Shown: piece by piece, positions 35,578 to 45,790 of the stretch
Position numbering within the stretch: position 1 is the first letter of the stretch
Layout of the letters: every line of letters starts with the position of its first letter
Assembly (NCBI GenBank): GCA_011526045.1
Contig: WYBE01000075.1
Coordinates: 21,844 to 85,843 of the forward strand
Reading direction: 5' to 3'
Source of the DNA: Nevskiales bacterium
Lineage (GTDB): Bacteria; Pseudomonadota; Gammaproteobacteria; Steroidobacterales; GCA-2729495
DNA: 64,000 nucleotides
Program-made: the position numbers and the translations under genes
Notes under the pieces: model-generated
Databases searched by the model: none
What the model saw: only the letters and a program-made list of their open reading frames with translations
Told to the model about the DNA's origin: nothing

Positions 35578-37470
35578 ATGAGCGCGAAGTACGACGCATC
35601 TGCGATCGAGGTCCTGAGCGGGCTGGATCCCGTCCGGCGCCGTCCCGGGATGTACACCGACACCTCAAGGCCGAATCACCTCGCTCACGAAGTGATCGAC
35701 AACAGTGTCGATGAGGCGTTGGCAGGCCACTGCAGCAAGATCGAGGTCACGCTGTGGCGTGACGGTTCCCTGCAGGTCGCCGACGACGGCCGTGGCATGC
35801 CGGTCGACGTACACCCGCAGGAAAAAATTCCAGGGGTGGAGCTGATTCTCACCCGCCTGCACTCAGGCGCGAAGTTTTCCGGCAAGAGCTATCGCTTTTC
35901 GGGTGGCCTGCACGGTGTCGGCGTTTCCGTGGTGAACGCCCTGTCGCGGAACCTCGAAGTGTGGGTGCGGCGCGACGGTTGCGAGTTCAACATGAGCTTT
36001 CGCGGCGGCAACCGTGCCAGCAAGCTCGAGTCCGTCGGCAAAGTCGGCCGCGGCAATACCGGCACCACGATCCGGTTCTGGCCTGATTCCAGGTATTTCG
36101 ATACCGACAAATTCTCTGTGCCGCAGCTGCGGCACACCCTGCAGGCGAAGGCGGTCCTGTGCCCCGGCCTGAAGGTCAGGTTCGAGATCGAGCATCCGCA
36201 GCAGCTGCTGGAGTGGGAGTATCGCGGCGGGCTCGGCCAGTACCTGGCCGAATCGATCGGTGACGCGGGCACACTTCCTGCGCAGCCCTTTACCGGCGAA
36301 GCGAAGGGCCAGCACGAGGAAGTGCAATGGGCGCTGGCGTGGGTGACCGGCGCAGCCACGCCGCTTGCCGAATCCTATGTCAACCTCATTCCTACGCCCC
36401 AGGGAGGCACACATGTCAGTGGCCTGCGTGCCGGCCTGACGAACGCCTTGCGCGAGTACTGCGAGTTCCGCAGCCTGCTGCCCCGCGGGGTCAGGCTCGC
36501 GCCGGAGGATGTCTGGGACGGCGTCGCCTTCGTGCTCTCCGTCAAACTCGAGGATCCGCAGTTCTCCGGCCAGACGAAAGAGCGCCTGTCGTCGCGGGAG
36601 TCCACGGCGTTCGTGTCGGGCATCGTCAAGGATGCCTTCGCGCTGTGGCTGAACCAGCATCCCGAGACCGGCGACCAGATTGCGCTGCGGGCGATCACCG
36701 CCGCGCAGAATCGGCTCAAGGCGGGCAAGGCAGTCGTTCGCAAGAAGGTGGTCTCCGGCCCGGCGCTGCCGGGCAAGCTCGCGGATTGCACGGGGGAGGA
36801 CCCGCAGCGCTGCGAGCTGTTCCTGGTGGAGGGCGATTCGGCCGGAGGTTCGGCGAAACAGGCTCGCGACCGGGAGTTCCAGGCGATCCTGCCCCTGCGC
36901 GGCAAGATCCTGAATGCCTGGGAAGTCGAACAGGCCGAACTGCTGGCCTCCCAGGAAGTGCACAACATCAGCCTCGCGATCGGTGTGGATCCCGGTGGTG
37001 AGGATCTGGCGGGTCTGCGCTATTTCAAGGTGTGCATTCTTGCCGACGCAGACTCCGACGGTCAGCACATCGCGACACTGATCTGCGCGTTGTTCGTTCG
37101 GCATTTTCCGCGGCTGGTGCAGGCCGGGCACGTCTACGTGGCGATGCCGCCCCTGTACCGGATCGACGTCGGCCGCGAAGTCTTCTACGCGCTGGACGAT
37201 GCAGAACGGCAGGGCGTGCTCGACCGGGTCGAGGCGGAGGGGCTGAAGGGCAAGGTCTCGATTACCCGCTTCAAGGGGCTCGGCGAAATGAGCCCGGGAC
37301 AGCTGCGGGAGACGACCATGGCGCCGGACACCCGGCGCCTGGTGCAGCTCACGGTCGACGCTCATGAGCAAACCGAGCAGTTGCTCGACATGCTGCTCGC
37401 CAAGAAACGCGCCGCCGACCGGCGCAACTGGATCGAGACCAAGGGCAATCTGGCCCGCGTCCAGGTCTGA
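35578..37470 (+). CDS. parE: ParE, DNA topoisomerase IV subunit B
   Basis: 630 aa ATPase subunit of topoisomerase IV (chromosome decatenation). GHKL ATP site HEVIDNSVDEALAGH and DDGRGMPVDVHP, the GGLHGVGVSVVNALS loop, a transducer domain, and the Toprim motifs VEGDSAGGSAKQARDR and LADADSDGQHIATL. ATG 35578 is chosen because the family start is MSAKYDASAIEVLSGLDPV; the in-frame extension to 35416 is unconserved. Length matches E. coli ParE. parC follows 24 nt later. Confidence 0.97.
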   Translation: MSAKYDASAIEVLSGLDPVRRRPGMYTDTSRPNHLAHEVIDNSVDEALAGHCSKIEVTLWRDGSLQVADDGRGMPVDVHPQEKIPGVELILTRLHSGAKFSGKSYRFSGGLHGVGVSVVNALSRNLEVWVRRDGCEFNMSFRGGNRASKLESVGKVGRGNTGTTIRFWPDSRYFDTDKFSVPQLRHTLQAKAVLCPGLKVRFEIEHPQQLLEWEYRGGLGQYLAESIGDAGTLPAQPFTGEAKGQHEEVQWALAWVTGAATPLAESYVNLIPTPQGGTHVSGLRAGLTNALREYCEFRSLLPRGVRLAPEDVWDGVAFVLSVKLEDPQFSGQTKERLSSRESTAFVSGIVKDAFALWLNQHPETGDQIALRAITAAQNRLKAGKAVVRKKVVSGPALPGKLADCTGEDPQRCELFLVEGDSAGGSAKQARDREFQAILPLRGKILNAWEVEQAELLASQEVHNISLAIGVDPGGEDLAGLRYFKVCILADADSDGQHIATLICALFVRHFPRLVQAGHVYVAMPPLYRIDVGREVFYALDDAERQGVLDRVEAEGLKGKVSITRFKGLGEMSPGQLRETTMAPDTRRLVQLTVDAHEQTEQLLDMLLAKKRAADRRNWIETKGNLARVQV

Positions 37471-37494
37471 GGCCGGCGGTACAGGGCGAAATCC

Positions 37495-39765
37495 ATGGCG
37501 AAGCAGAATCAGCTGGACTTCGAGGGCATCGAGCAGTTGCCGCTGCGCGAGTATGCCGAACGCGCCTACCTGGACTACTCGATGTACGTCATTCTGGACC
37601 GGGCCCTGCCGCACCTGGCTGACGGCCTCAAGCCGGTCCAGCGTCGCATCATCTATGCGATGAGCGAACTCGGACTGGCGGCTGGCGCGAAGCACAAGAA
37701 GTCGGCGCGCACGGTCGGAGACGTGATCGGCAAGTTTCACCCGCACGGCGACGGCGCCTGTTACGAAGCCATGGTGCACATGGCGCAGGATTTCTCCTAC
37801 CGCTACCCGATCATCGACGGCCAGGGCAACTGGGGCTCCGCGGACGACCCCCGGTCGTTTGCCGCCATGCGCTACACGGAGTCGCGGCTGCGACCCTACG
37901 CCGCCGTGCTGCTCGCTGAACTCGACCAGGGCACGGTGGCGTGGTTGCCGAACTTCGACGGCACGTTGCGCGAGCCCGCACTCTTGCCAGCGCAACTGCC
38001 GAACCTGCTGCTGAACGGCGCAAGCGGCATCGCGGTGGGCATGTCGACCGACGTTCCGCCGCACAACCTGCGTGAGATCGCCGCCGGGCTCGTGAAGCTG
38101 ATCGAGGAGCCCGACATCTCGCTGAAGCAGCTGACACGAATCATCCGCGGGCCGGATTTCCCGACCGGCGGGGAAATCGTATCGACGCGCGAAGAGATCG
38201 TCGCCATCTACACGGCCGGGAGCGGCACGCTGCGCGTCCGCGCTACCTATTCCGTGGACGATGCCACGATCATCATCGAGAGCCTGCCCTACCAGGTCTC
38301 GGGGGCGCGCGTCCTGGAGCAGATCGCCAATCAGATGCGGGCGAAAAAGCTGCCCATGGTGGAGGATCTGCGGGACGAGTCCGACGAAGAAGAACCGACC
38401 CGCCTCGTCATCACGCTGCGCTCCGGCCGGGTAGACACCGAGGCGCTGATGCTGCATCTGTTTGCAACCACGGATCTCGAGAAGACGCTCAGGGTCAACC
38501 TGAATGTCATCGGTACGGACGGCAAGCCGGCGGTACGGGACCTGCGCACGTTGCTCAAGGACTGGCTCGGCTTCCGCCTGGAAACCGTACGGCGGCGACT
38601 GCAGTTCCGGCTCGACCGGGTGGCCGAGCGGATCCACATCCTCGACGGGCTCCTGATCGCCTACCTCAACATCGACGAGGTGATCCGCATCATCCGGCGC
38701 GAAGACGAGCCGAAGCCGGTGCTGATGAAGAAATTCAAGCTGACCGATGTCCAGGCGGAGGCCATTCTCAATTTGCGGTTGCGGCATCTCGCCAGGCTCG
38801 AGGAGATGAAGATCCGTGGCGAGCAGGAGGAGCTTGCGGCCGAGCGCGAGCGCCTGGAGAAGTTGCTGCGCAGCCCGGCGCGGCTGCGCACGCTGATCAG
38901 AGACGAGATCACCGCGCTGGCCGGAGAATTCGGCGATGAGCGGCGCAGCCGACTGGTGGAGCGCGCGGCAGCGCAGGCCATGGCCGAGGAGGACCTGGTC
39001 GCCTCCGAGCCGGTGACCGTGGTGCTCTCGCAGCGAGGCTGGGTCCGCGCGGCCAAGGGGCACGACATCGAACCAGGCTCGCTGAGCTTCAAGACCGGCG
39101 ATGGTTACCTCTGTGCCGCGCGCGGGCGCAGCACGGAGCTTGCGGTCTTTCTGGACTCGACCGGCCGGGCCTACACGCTGGCTGCGCATTCGCTGCCATC
39201 GGCGCGTGGTCAGGGTGAGCCGCTGTCCGGGCGTCTGAATCCCCCGGACGGCGCTCATTTTCGTGGCGTGATGCTCGGCGAAGCGCAGACGCCCTGGCTG
39301 GTGGCGAACACCGGCGGCTATGGATTCTTTGTGCGGCTGGGTGAGTTGCACACCCGCAACCGGGCGGGCAAAAGCGCCTTGCGACTCAAGCCCGGCTGGG
39401 ACGTGGTCATTCCCGCCGCATGTCCCGCCCTGGGTTTCCCGGGCGAGGTGCGGGTGGCGGCCGTCAGTTCGGGCGGACACCTGCTCGTGTTTGCTGCGGC
39501 CGAACTCCCCGAACTACCCCGCGGCAAAGGCAACAGGATCCTCGGTATCCCGCCGGGCAAGCTCAAGGCAGGCGAGGAGCGCCTCGTCGCGGTGGCGGTG
39601 CTGGGATCTGGCGACGACCTCGTCGTGCGCAGCGGTCAGCGGCATATGACGATCCGGTCGGCCGATCTCGGGCACTACGCGGGCGAGCGCGGGCGGCGCG
39701 GGCTGGTGTTGCCACGCGGCTGGCGCAGCGTCGACGCGCTGGACGTCGTGCGTAACGCGGGATGA
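37495..39765 (+). CDS. parC: ParC, DNA topoisomerase IV subunit A
   Basis: 756 aa DNA-cleaving subunit. The active-site Tyr is Tyr127 (AMRYTESRL). The winged-helix core and coiled-coil tower precede a C-terminal beta-pinwheel with degenerate blades. In the quinolone-resistance region the sequence is [14 protein letters not shown]: the position equivalent to E. coli Ser80 is Gly87, while the Glu84 equivalent is kept. It converges on a FimV-like gene 7 nt away. Confidence 0.97.
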   Translation: MAKQNQLDFEGIEQLPLREYAERAYLDYSMYVILDRALPHLADGLKPVQRRIIYAMSELGLAAGAKHKKSARTVGDVIGKFHPHGDGACYEAMVHMAQDFSYRYPIIDGQGNWGSADDPRSFAAMRYTESRLRPYAAVLLAELDQGTVAWLPNFDGTLREPALLPAQLPNLLLNGASGIAVGMSTDVPPHNLREIAAGLVKLIEEPDISLKQLTRIIRGPDFPTGGEIVSTREEIVAIYTAGSGTLRVRATYSVDDATIIIESLPYQVSGARVLEQIANQMRAKKLPMVEDLRDESDEEEPTRLVITLRSGRVDTEALMLHLFATTDLEKTLRVNLNVIGTDGKPAVRDLRTLLKDWLGFRLETVRRRLQFRLDRVAERIHILDGLLIAYLNIDEVIRIIRREDEPKPVLMKKFKLTDVQAEAILNLRLRHLARLEEMKIRGEQEELAAERERLEKLLRSPARLRTLIRDEITALAGEFGDERRSRLVERAAAQAMAEEDLVASEPVTVVLSQRGWVRAAKGHDIEPGSLSFKTGDGYLCAARGRSTELAVFLDSTGRAYTLAAHSLPSARGQGEPLSGRLNPPDGAHFRGVMLGEAQTPWLVANTGGYGFFVRLGELHTRNRAGKSALRLKPGWDVVIPAACPALGFPGEVRVAAVSSGGHLLVFAAAELPELPRGKGNRILGIPPGKLKAGEERLVAVAVLGSGDDLVVRSGQRHMTIRSADLGHYAGERGRRGLVLPRGWRSVDALDVVRNAG

Positions 39766-39772
39766 GCGCTCC

Positions 39773-41668
39773 TCAGCGTCGGGGCAACTGGTCGGTACCG
39801 GTGCGGACCAGCGTGTCTTCCTCGTCTGCATCGTCGAGGATCGACCCGAGCCTGGCGCGATCGACCACCTGGCTGGCGGTCAGGTCCTCCTCGTAGTCGC
39901 TCTCGAGCAGATCGAGCGCTTCCTTCAGCGTATTGGAAACCTGCTCGTCGTCGATCGCTTTCTGCGACATCGCGTGCAGATCGGTCTGTTCGACCGTATC
40001 GCCGCCTGAGCCGCGCAGCGACCCGGCCTGATCGGTCGGGGTCAGTGCCGTTTCGTCGAGGTCATTGAGCCAGCCGATGTCCTGGTCGACAGCCACATCA
40101 CCGGCCGCGGCCGACAGGTCAAGGTCGAGGTCCGGTTCCCCGACGGCGAAACCCGCGGCGTCGGGCAGGGCCAGATCGGGCTCATCGCCGAACAGGCTCG
40201 TGAGATCATCTGGCGTGCCGGCACTGTCGAAATCCTGGGCCGGAGCGGCGTAGACCGCGGGCTGACGGTCGGTCGGCGCCGAGTCGGTCGAGCTCTCGTC
40301 GTCATGCTCGTGGCGCGGACCCTCTACCACGACCATCGTGGGCTCGGCCGGTTTGCCGAGGGCCGGAGGTGCTGCGACGGCAACCGCGGTGGCGGTCCCG
40401 GCACGCTCCGGCATGCTGTCCTGGGACGTTCGCCGGGCGCCCCGGAGTGCTTCGGCGAGGCGTTCGCGCAGCAGTACGAGGCTGGCTGCGGCGCCAATGA
40501 GCACACCGACCACGGCCGCCAGCCATGCCGGCGCACCTTCGCTCACGCGGCGCTCGACGGTAACGGCCGGCACCGCGACCGGTTCGGCCGCGGCAACGTC
40601 TTGCGGAGGCTGCTCGTCCTGGAACACCGCTTCAGGCACAGGAGCGGTTTGCGGTGGCTCGACGAGGGGCAGTGGTGGCGCCGTACTGCTGAGGTCAGTC
40701 GGGGTCGCGGCCGTTACCGCTTCGGTCCCGGCCGGGGCCTGCGCTGCTGCGCCCACCACGGCGCGCGTGTCGTCTGGCTGCGGTGATCCAGTGACCGTAG
40801 CGACCTCGGCCGGTGCGTCGGAGCTGCCGGCGGCCAGCGGAGCGGGCAGCACGATGACGGCGCCGCTTCGGATCAGGTCCGGATTGGCCCGTATGAAGGC
40901 ATCGGGGTTTGCAGCAAAAATCGCATCGGCGATTTCCCAGATGCTGCGCCCCCCACGATCGGTGGTCCGTGCCGCGATGGTGGACAGCGTGTCGCCTGCC
41001 TGCACGCGATAGCTGGTTCCGGAGGGCAGCGGGCTGCGATCAGTCGCTGGCCCCTGCGACGGCGCCGCACCGGCCGCCGGCTGTGGCGTGACCGGGGTCG
41101 GCGCCGGCCACTGCGTATTGCCAGCCGCATTCGCGGCAGCGCCCATCATGGCAGGAGTTGCGGCGGCCGCCGGCCGCGTTCCGGGCAGATCGAGCATCAG
41201 CACATACTGGCGCACCATCTGCGTGCTTCCCGGGCAACGAAGCTCCAGGCGCAGTTCGTACATGGGTTCGTAGAGCGGGCGAGCAGTGCTGACGTGCAAG
41301 TCGTAACGGCCTGCAGCACTCACCTGCGGCACGCTGACGATTGCGTGGGGTACGGCGCTGAGTTCTCCCGCGGAGGGCGTGACGGCACTGACACAGCCCG
41401 CGACCATGATCTCGCCGGCGCTGAGTTCCACCGGAACTCTCGCGCTCAGCGGTTGGCCGAGCGGCGAGTCCACCAGGATATCGCCCAGGGTCAATGCCTG
41501 CGCGGGGCCGAGCGCCGCAACGGCGGCGCCGGTGCATACCAGCTTGCCGAGCGTGAGGCGCCGGACCGAGAGTTCGGGCGTGGCGCCAGCGATGACCGTG
41601 AACTCCCGCCGTGCCTTTCCGTTTGGTGTTTTCCGGCTTGTACCCAGCCGGCGATCGCCGCGGCCCAT
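39773..41668 (-). CDS. FimV/HubP-like LysM membrane protein (second paralogue)
   Basis: 631 aa. Hydrophobic export region near residues 37-58, then the FimV N-terminal domain (LTLGDILVDSPLGQPLSAR, residues 59-165), a Pro/Ala linker, a LysM peptidoglycan-binding domain (219-275, SYRVQAGDTLSTIA), another linker, a membrane helix (382-401), and an acidic cytoplasmic tail. It ends LKEALDLLESDYEEDLTAS and lacks the TPR-like C-terminal domain of the full FimV at 51051-53840. FimV/HubP proteins are polar hubs for type IV pili. It lies just downstream of a FimX-like gene on the same strand, supporting a pilus or polar-signalling role. Confidence 0.85.
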   Translation of the reverse strand: MGRGDRRLGTSRKTPNGKARREFTVIAGATPELSVRRLTLGKLVCTGAAVAALGPAQALTLGDILVDSPLGQPLSARVPVELSAGEIMVAGCVSAVTPSAGELSAVPHAIVSVPQVSAAGRYDLHVSTARPLYEPMYELRLELRCPGSTQMVRQYVLMLDLPGTRPAAAATPAMMGAAANAAGNTQWPAPTPVTPQPAAGAAPSQGPATDRSPLPSGTSYRVQAGDTLSTIAARTTDRGGRSIWEIADAIFAANPDAFIRANPDLIRSGAVIVLPAPLAAGSSDAPAEVATVTGSPQPDDTRAVVGAAAQAPAGTEAVTAATPTDLSSTAPPLPLVEPPQTAPVPEAVFQDEQPPQDVAAAEPVAVPAVTVERRVSEGAPAWLAAVVGVLIGAAASLVLLRERLAEALRGARRTSQDSMPERAGTATAVAVAAPPALGKPAEPTMVVVEGPRHEHDDESSTDSAPTDRQPAVYAAPAQDFDSAGTPDDLTSLFGDEPDLALPDAAGFAVGEPDLDLDLSAAAGDVAVDQDIGWLNDLDETALTPTDQAGSLRGSGGDTVEQTDLHAMSQKAIDDEQVSNTLKEALDLLESDYEEDLTASQVVDRARLGSILDDADEEDTLVRTGTDQLPRR

Positions 41669-41846
41669 AGCTCTATGCTCCGAATTCGTCAGTGCCAGAT
41701 GTGCTGATACGGTTTCCCGCCGCGAAGGAAATCATTTGTCAATAAGTCCGTAAACGATTCGCGTCTCGTTTCGGCCGCATTGCTGCCAGCAACGTGGCTG
41801 CATTCGGTGAACTGTGAACAACGTCACGCCTGCCGTGTCTTGTGCC

Positions 41847-43961
41847 TCACCCCGTAGCGCGGTTTTCCAGCGGTTGCGCGCTTTCCAGGACGACGCCCTG
41901 CGTCTGCACGAAGTTGCCCTGGAAGTAGGATACGCCGAGCTGCCAGAGCACGGCCATGGTCTTGGCATCCTCCACGCGCTCGGCGATGGAGCGGATCTTG
42001 AGCTTGTGTGCAACCTGCACCAGGCCGGCAACTTTCCGCTGCTGATCGCTGTCGCTATGCAGCCCCTGCATCAGGCTGCCGTCGATTTTCATGAACTGCA
42101 TCGGGATGTGGTGCAACAGCTGGGTGGAGTCGCGCCCGGTGCCGAGATGATCGACCGCAAACAGGAAGCCCGCCGCCGCCAGCCGCTCGGCGAGTTCCTT
42201 GGTCGGTTTGAGCTGCGTCGCTGCGGTTTCCTCGCTGACCTGGAAGCACAGGCGTTGGGGCGGGACCTTCAGGCTCGCCAGGCGGGTGCCGAGCCAGGCC
42301 GGGAGCGTATCGTCGAGCACCGAGTCGCGGGACAGTCGGACGAAGACCAGTGTCGGCTGCTTGGCGGTGCAATACGACAGCGAGGCGCCGATGACCCATC
42401 GGTCCACGTTCTTGATCATCCGGGCGCGTTCCGCGGGAGGGATGAACTCGCTGGGGAGAATCAGGCTGCCGTCATCATCGACCATCCGCACCAGGGTATC
42501 GAACATGCCCTGAACTTCCTCGGTCAGGCTGGCGATTGGCTGGTGCACCAGCCGGAAGCGGTTCTGCATGAGGGCGTTACGGATTTTCGGTACCCACATC
42601 GCGTCGGCAACGCGGACCTTCTGCGTAGCGGTCGTGGTGTCGCAGAGTTCGACCTTGTTGCCGCCGGCATCTCGACCGGCACGGCAGGCCTTTTCTGCCG
42701 CCGACAGCAGTTCGGCTATCGACTGCGATTCGCTGCCGATTTCCGTGACACCGATGGTGCAGGTCAGGGTCGTCGACTGCTGATCGACCTCGAGCACCCG
42801 GCCGGCGACGGCTTTGCGGACCTGGTCGGCCCAGCTGACCACGTCGTTCATGGTGCCGCGCTCGATTATCGCCGTGAAAATCGTGCCGCCAAATCGCCCG
42901 CAGACGTCGCTCGGCTGCAGCAGTTCGCGCAGCAGGTCTGCCAGCCGCATGATCAGCGCTTCGGTGCCGAGCAGGCCAACGTCGCGATGCACGCGCGAGA
43001 AGTGATCCGGCCTGATGTAGGCGATCGCGCGCACGCCGCCCTGTAACGCAGAGCCAAGCCGCGCCGTGGCCTGCTCCAGGAAATGGTGTCGCATCAGGAA
43101 GCCGGTTGACGGGTCCTTCCAGAGCGCCTGTTCGACCAGGTCCTCCGGTAGGGCATCGCTGCTGCGCTCACCCGGCACGACGACACGCACCGCCGGCTCG
43201 CCGTCCACCGTGACCCGCTCGAGCTTCAGTTCCAGCCCGAGGTGGGACTGGTCGCGTCGTTGCACGGTGACCTGCAGGCCGGTGTCCGTCCATTTGCCCT
43301 TCAGGCAGGCCTGCAACGCACCCTTCAGGCTGGGCTGGTCACGGTCACTGAAGAAGTCCATGAAGGGCTGGCCCAGCAGGTCGCTTTCCTGCTCGGCGCC
43401 GAGCATGGCGAGCCAGGCGGGGTTTGCGGCGATGACGATGCCTTCCTGCACATCGGCGATGGCCTCGGTTGCGCCTATCATCAGGCTGCGCAGTTCCTGC
43501 TTGTACTGCGTGGCGGACGACAGCACGCTGTCCAGCGCAGCCTGCAGGCGGCGGGTTCGCAGTTCGCGTTCGACTACCGCCTGGAGGCGTTCGCGATGGC
43601 TGAGCGAAACCACGTCGCGGGCACCAGCGGCAATGGCATCGGAGATGATCCGCTCGGTGACGTTCTGGCGGACGATGATCACGGGGATCGGCGGATTTCT
43701 GCGGAATATGGAGCCGGACAGCCCGGTCAGGTCCACGTCGGGCTCGTCGGCGAAGATCATGACCAGTTCGGGTGGCTGCTCTGCAATCGCGTCCTCGAGC
43801 GCGGTGGGGTCTGCCACACGCCTGCAATGCACCGCGTGGCCCGCCTCACGCAGCATGGAATTGATTGCGGCCATGTTGTCGTCGTGCTGGCTGACGACGA
43901 TCAGCGGCACACCGTGGGTCTCAGGCAATTTCAGGATCCCGGCGAAAACTCGACAACGCAT
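41847..43961 (-). CDS. fimX: FimX-like receiver-PAS-GGDEF-EAL protein with degenerate active sites
   Basis: 704 aa. An N-terminal receiver-like domain (VPLIVVSQHDDNMAAI; the phospho-Asp position reads LVMIFADEPD), then PAS (about 150-255), degenerate GGDEF (CGRFGGTIFTAII in place of GG[DE]EF) and EAL-like domain with VHQPIASL where E-A-L/E-V-L would stand. This domain order, length and loss of both catalytic motifs match FimX, a c-di-GMP-binding regulator of type IV pilus assembly in Pseudomonas and Xanthomonas. It probably senses rather than makes c-di-GMP. Transcribed towards the FimV-like gene. Confidence 0.83.
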   Translation of the reverse strand: MRCRVFAGILKLPETHGVPLIVVSQHDDNMAAINSMLREAGHAVHCRRVADPTALEDAIAEQPPELVMIFADEPDVDLTGLSGSIFRRNPPIPVIIVRQNVTERIISDAIAAGARDVVSLSHRERLQAVVERELRTRRLQAALDSVLSSATQYKQELRSLMIGATEAIADVQEGIVIAANPAWLAMLGAEQESDLLGQPFMDFFSDRDQPSLKGALQACLKGKWTDTGLQVTVQRRDQSHLGLELKLERVTVDGEPAVRVVVPGERSSDALPEDLVEQALWKDPSTGFLMRHHFLEQATARLGSALQGGVRAIAYIRPDHFSRVHRDVGLLGTEALIMRLADLLRELLQPSDVCGRFGGTIFTAIIERGTMNDVVSWADQVRKAVAGRVLEVDQQSTTLTCTIGVTEIGSESQSIAELLSAAEKACRAGRDAGGNKVELCDTTTATQKVRVADAMWVPKIRNALMQNRFRLVHQPIASLTEEVQGMFDTLVRMVDDDGSLILPSEFIPPAERARMIKNVDRWVIGASLSYCTAKQPTLVFVRLSRDSVLDDTLPAWLGTRLASLKVPPQRLCFQVSEETAATQLKPTKELAERLAAAGFLFAVDHLGTGRDSTQLLHHIPMQFMKIDGSLMQGLHSDSDQQRKVAGLVQVAHKLKIRSIAERVEDAKTMAVLWQLGVSYFQGNFVQTQGVVLESAQPLENRATG

Positions 43962-44034
43962 TTCCGGCTCACGCCAGCCGGATTGGCGGGGATTCTGCCG
44001 TCTGCAGCGCGCGGATTATGTGACCCGCGTCTGT

Positions 44035-45078
44035 TTATGTGACCTGTTGCGGGTTATGTAGTACTGGGGCCAGGATTTCCTTGGCTGGCATGCCCGGGCG
44101 TTCGCGTACGAGCCTCGGGACGAGGTAGCCCGGCAATCGAGCGGCCAGCTCGCCGAGAAGACGGCGGGCGCGACGGTCCGCGACGCGGAAATGCGCGGTT
44201 CCGCGCACCGTATCGAGCTGGTGGATGTAATACGGCAGCACGCCGATCTCGAAAAGCCGCTGGCTCAGGTCGGCCAGGCAAGTGGCGTCATCGTTGACCC
44301 CGCGCAGGAGAACCGACTGGTTGAGCACCGTGGCGCACACGTCGCGCAGGCGGGCGACAGCCGTTGCGACGGTCGCGTCGAGTTCATTGGCGTGGTTGCT
44401 GTGCAGGACCATGACTATTGGACGCGTGCAATTCCCGAGGCTGGTGACCAGGCCGGTATCGATACGTTCGGGCAGTACCACCGGCGTGCGGCTGTGAATG
44501 CGAATGCGTCGCACATGGTCGATCTGCTCGAGGCCGCGCAACAGGGCATGGAGGCGCGTGTTGCTCAGGCTCAGGGGATCGCCACCGCTGAGTATCACCT
44601 CCTGGATCGACGGATCGCGAGCCACCTGCGCGAGTGCGAGCGCGTGCGTGCCGGGCGCAGCGCCTGCTTCCACATAGGGAAACTCACGCCGGAAACAATA
44701 GCGGCAATGCACCGCGCAGGCTCCGGTGACCATCAGCAGTGCGCGTCCCTGGTATTTCTGCAACAGCCCGGGCTGGCGCAGCCGCGTCAGTTCGTCGAGC
44801 GGGTCGGCAACGAACCCGGGGTGAGCGGCGAGTTCCCGCGCAGTGGGGATGATCTGCAACAGTAATGGGTCGCGGGGATCGCCGTGACGCATGCGGCGGA
44901 CGAAGCCGCGTGGAACGCGCAGCGGGAACTGCGAACCTGCGGCGTGGCTGCCACCGAGCAGGCTGGCCGGCAGGTCGAGTTCGCCGGCGAGTTCTTCGAC
45001 GGAGTTGATTCCCGCGGCGAGTTCCTGTTGCCAGCCTGGCGTTGCGGTGTCGATGGCGGAGCGGGACGAACGTGGCAC
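44035..45078 (-). CDS. epmB: EpmB, EF-P lysine 2,3-aminomutase-like enzyme
   Basis: 347 aa radical SAM enzyme that converts (S)-alpha-lysine to (R)-beta-lysine for EF-P modification. The radical SAM cluster motif is C-A-V-H-C-R-Y-C ([19 protein letters not shown]); [13 protein letters not shown] and a PLP Lys in the C-terminal region follow, as in KamA-type aminomutases. Shorter than true lysine 2,3-aminomutases, as EpmB is. Starts with GTG at 45078, divergent from efp with 136 bp between. Confidence 0.95.
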   Translation of the reverse strand: MPRSSRSAIDTATPGWQQELAAGINSVEELAGELDLPASLLGGSHAAGSQFPLRVPRGFVRRMRHGDPRDPLLLQIIPTARELAAHPGFVADPLDELTRLRQPGLLQKYQGRALLMVTGACAVHCRYCFRREFPYVEAGAAPGTHALALAQVARDPSIQEVILSGGDPLSLSNTRLHALLRGLEQIDHVRRIRIHSRTPVVLPERIDTGLVTSLGNCTRPIVMVLHSNHANELDATVATAVARLRDVCATVLNQSVLLRGVNDDATCLADLSQRLFEIGVLPYYIHQLDTVRGTAHFRVADRRARRLLGELAARLPGYLVPRLVRERPGMPAKEILAPVLHNPQQVT

Positions 45079-45109
45079 GGTGGTTCTCGGGCAGCCTTTC
45101 TGGAAAGTC

Positions 45110-45117
45110 TATAGAAT
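45110..45117 (+). promoter_or_regulatory. Candidate -10 of efp
   Basis: TATAGAAT in the epmB-efp divergent region offers -10 hexamers TATAGA or TAGAAT; no convincing -35 is seen. The implied efp leader is about 95 nt. Confidence 0.4.
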
Positions 45118-45214
45118 GTCGCGGCCCCGGCGGGAGCGATGTCCATGTGACGCGTCGATGCGACCAGCGCAGGCGCGGCCGACTGGGGGTTGGCAATCGG
45201 TCTTGCAGGTAGTC

Positions 45215-45781
45215 ATGGCCAGTTTCAGCACAAGCGAGTTCAAGTCGGGCATCAAGATCCTTCTCGATGGCGATCCATACGTCGTCCTCGAGAACGAATT
45301 CGTCAAGCCCGGCAAGGGTCAGGCGTTCAACCGGGTGCGGGTACGCAACCTGAAGACCGGCCGCACGGTCGAGCGGACCTTCAAGTCCGGTGACACGGCC
45401 GAGGCGGCGGACGTCCTTACGACACCGATGCAGTATTTGTACAACGACGGCGACATCTGGTACTTCATGCAGCCGGAAAGTTTCGAGCAGTTTGGAGCGG
45501 ATGCCGCACGGGTCGGCGACACGCGGCTCTGGCTCAAGGAGCAGATGCTCTGCAATATCACCCTCTGGAACGGCCAGCCGCTGCTCGTCGAGCCTCCGCC
45601 CCATGCGGAGCTGAAGATCGTGGAAACCGATCCCGGCATTCGCGGCGATACCGCGACGGGCGGCATGAAGCCGGCGCGGCTGGAGACCGGCGCGGTGGTC
45701 AAGGTGCCGCTGTTCGTGGAAGAGGGTGAGGTCATCAAGGTCGATACGCGCAGTGGCGAGTATATTTCCCGCGTGAAGTAG
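45215..45781 (+). CDS. efp: EF-P, elongation factor P
   Basis: 188 aa, rescues ribosomes stalled at polyproline. The modification site is Lys34 in [15 protein letters not shown], at the same position as in E. coli, so beta-lysylation by EpmA/EpmB is expected; both genes flank efp. KOW-like domain I and two OB domains follow, ending [13 protein letters not shown] 45215 gives the family start [12 protein letters not shown]; the frame further upstream is antisense to epmB. Confidence 0.97.
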   Translation: MASFSTSEFKSGIKILLDGDPYVVLENEFVKPGKGQAFNRVRVRNLKTGRTVERTFKSGDTAEAADVLTTPMQYLYNDGDIWYFMQPESFEQFGADAARVGDTRLWLKEQMLCNITLWNGQPLLVEPPPHAELKIVETDPGIRGDTATGGMKPARLETGAVVKVPLFVEEGEVIKVDTRSGEYISRVK

Positions 45782-45790
45782 CGCGCGCCC

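Noticed and set aside
35863..39480. 1205-codon minus-strand open frame
   Set aside because: Lies antisense to parE and parC, whose family motifs are complete; composition is His/Arg/Gln-rich and featureless.
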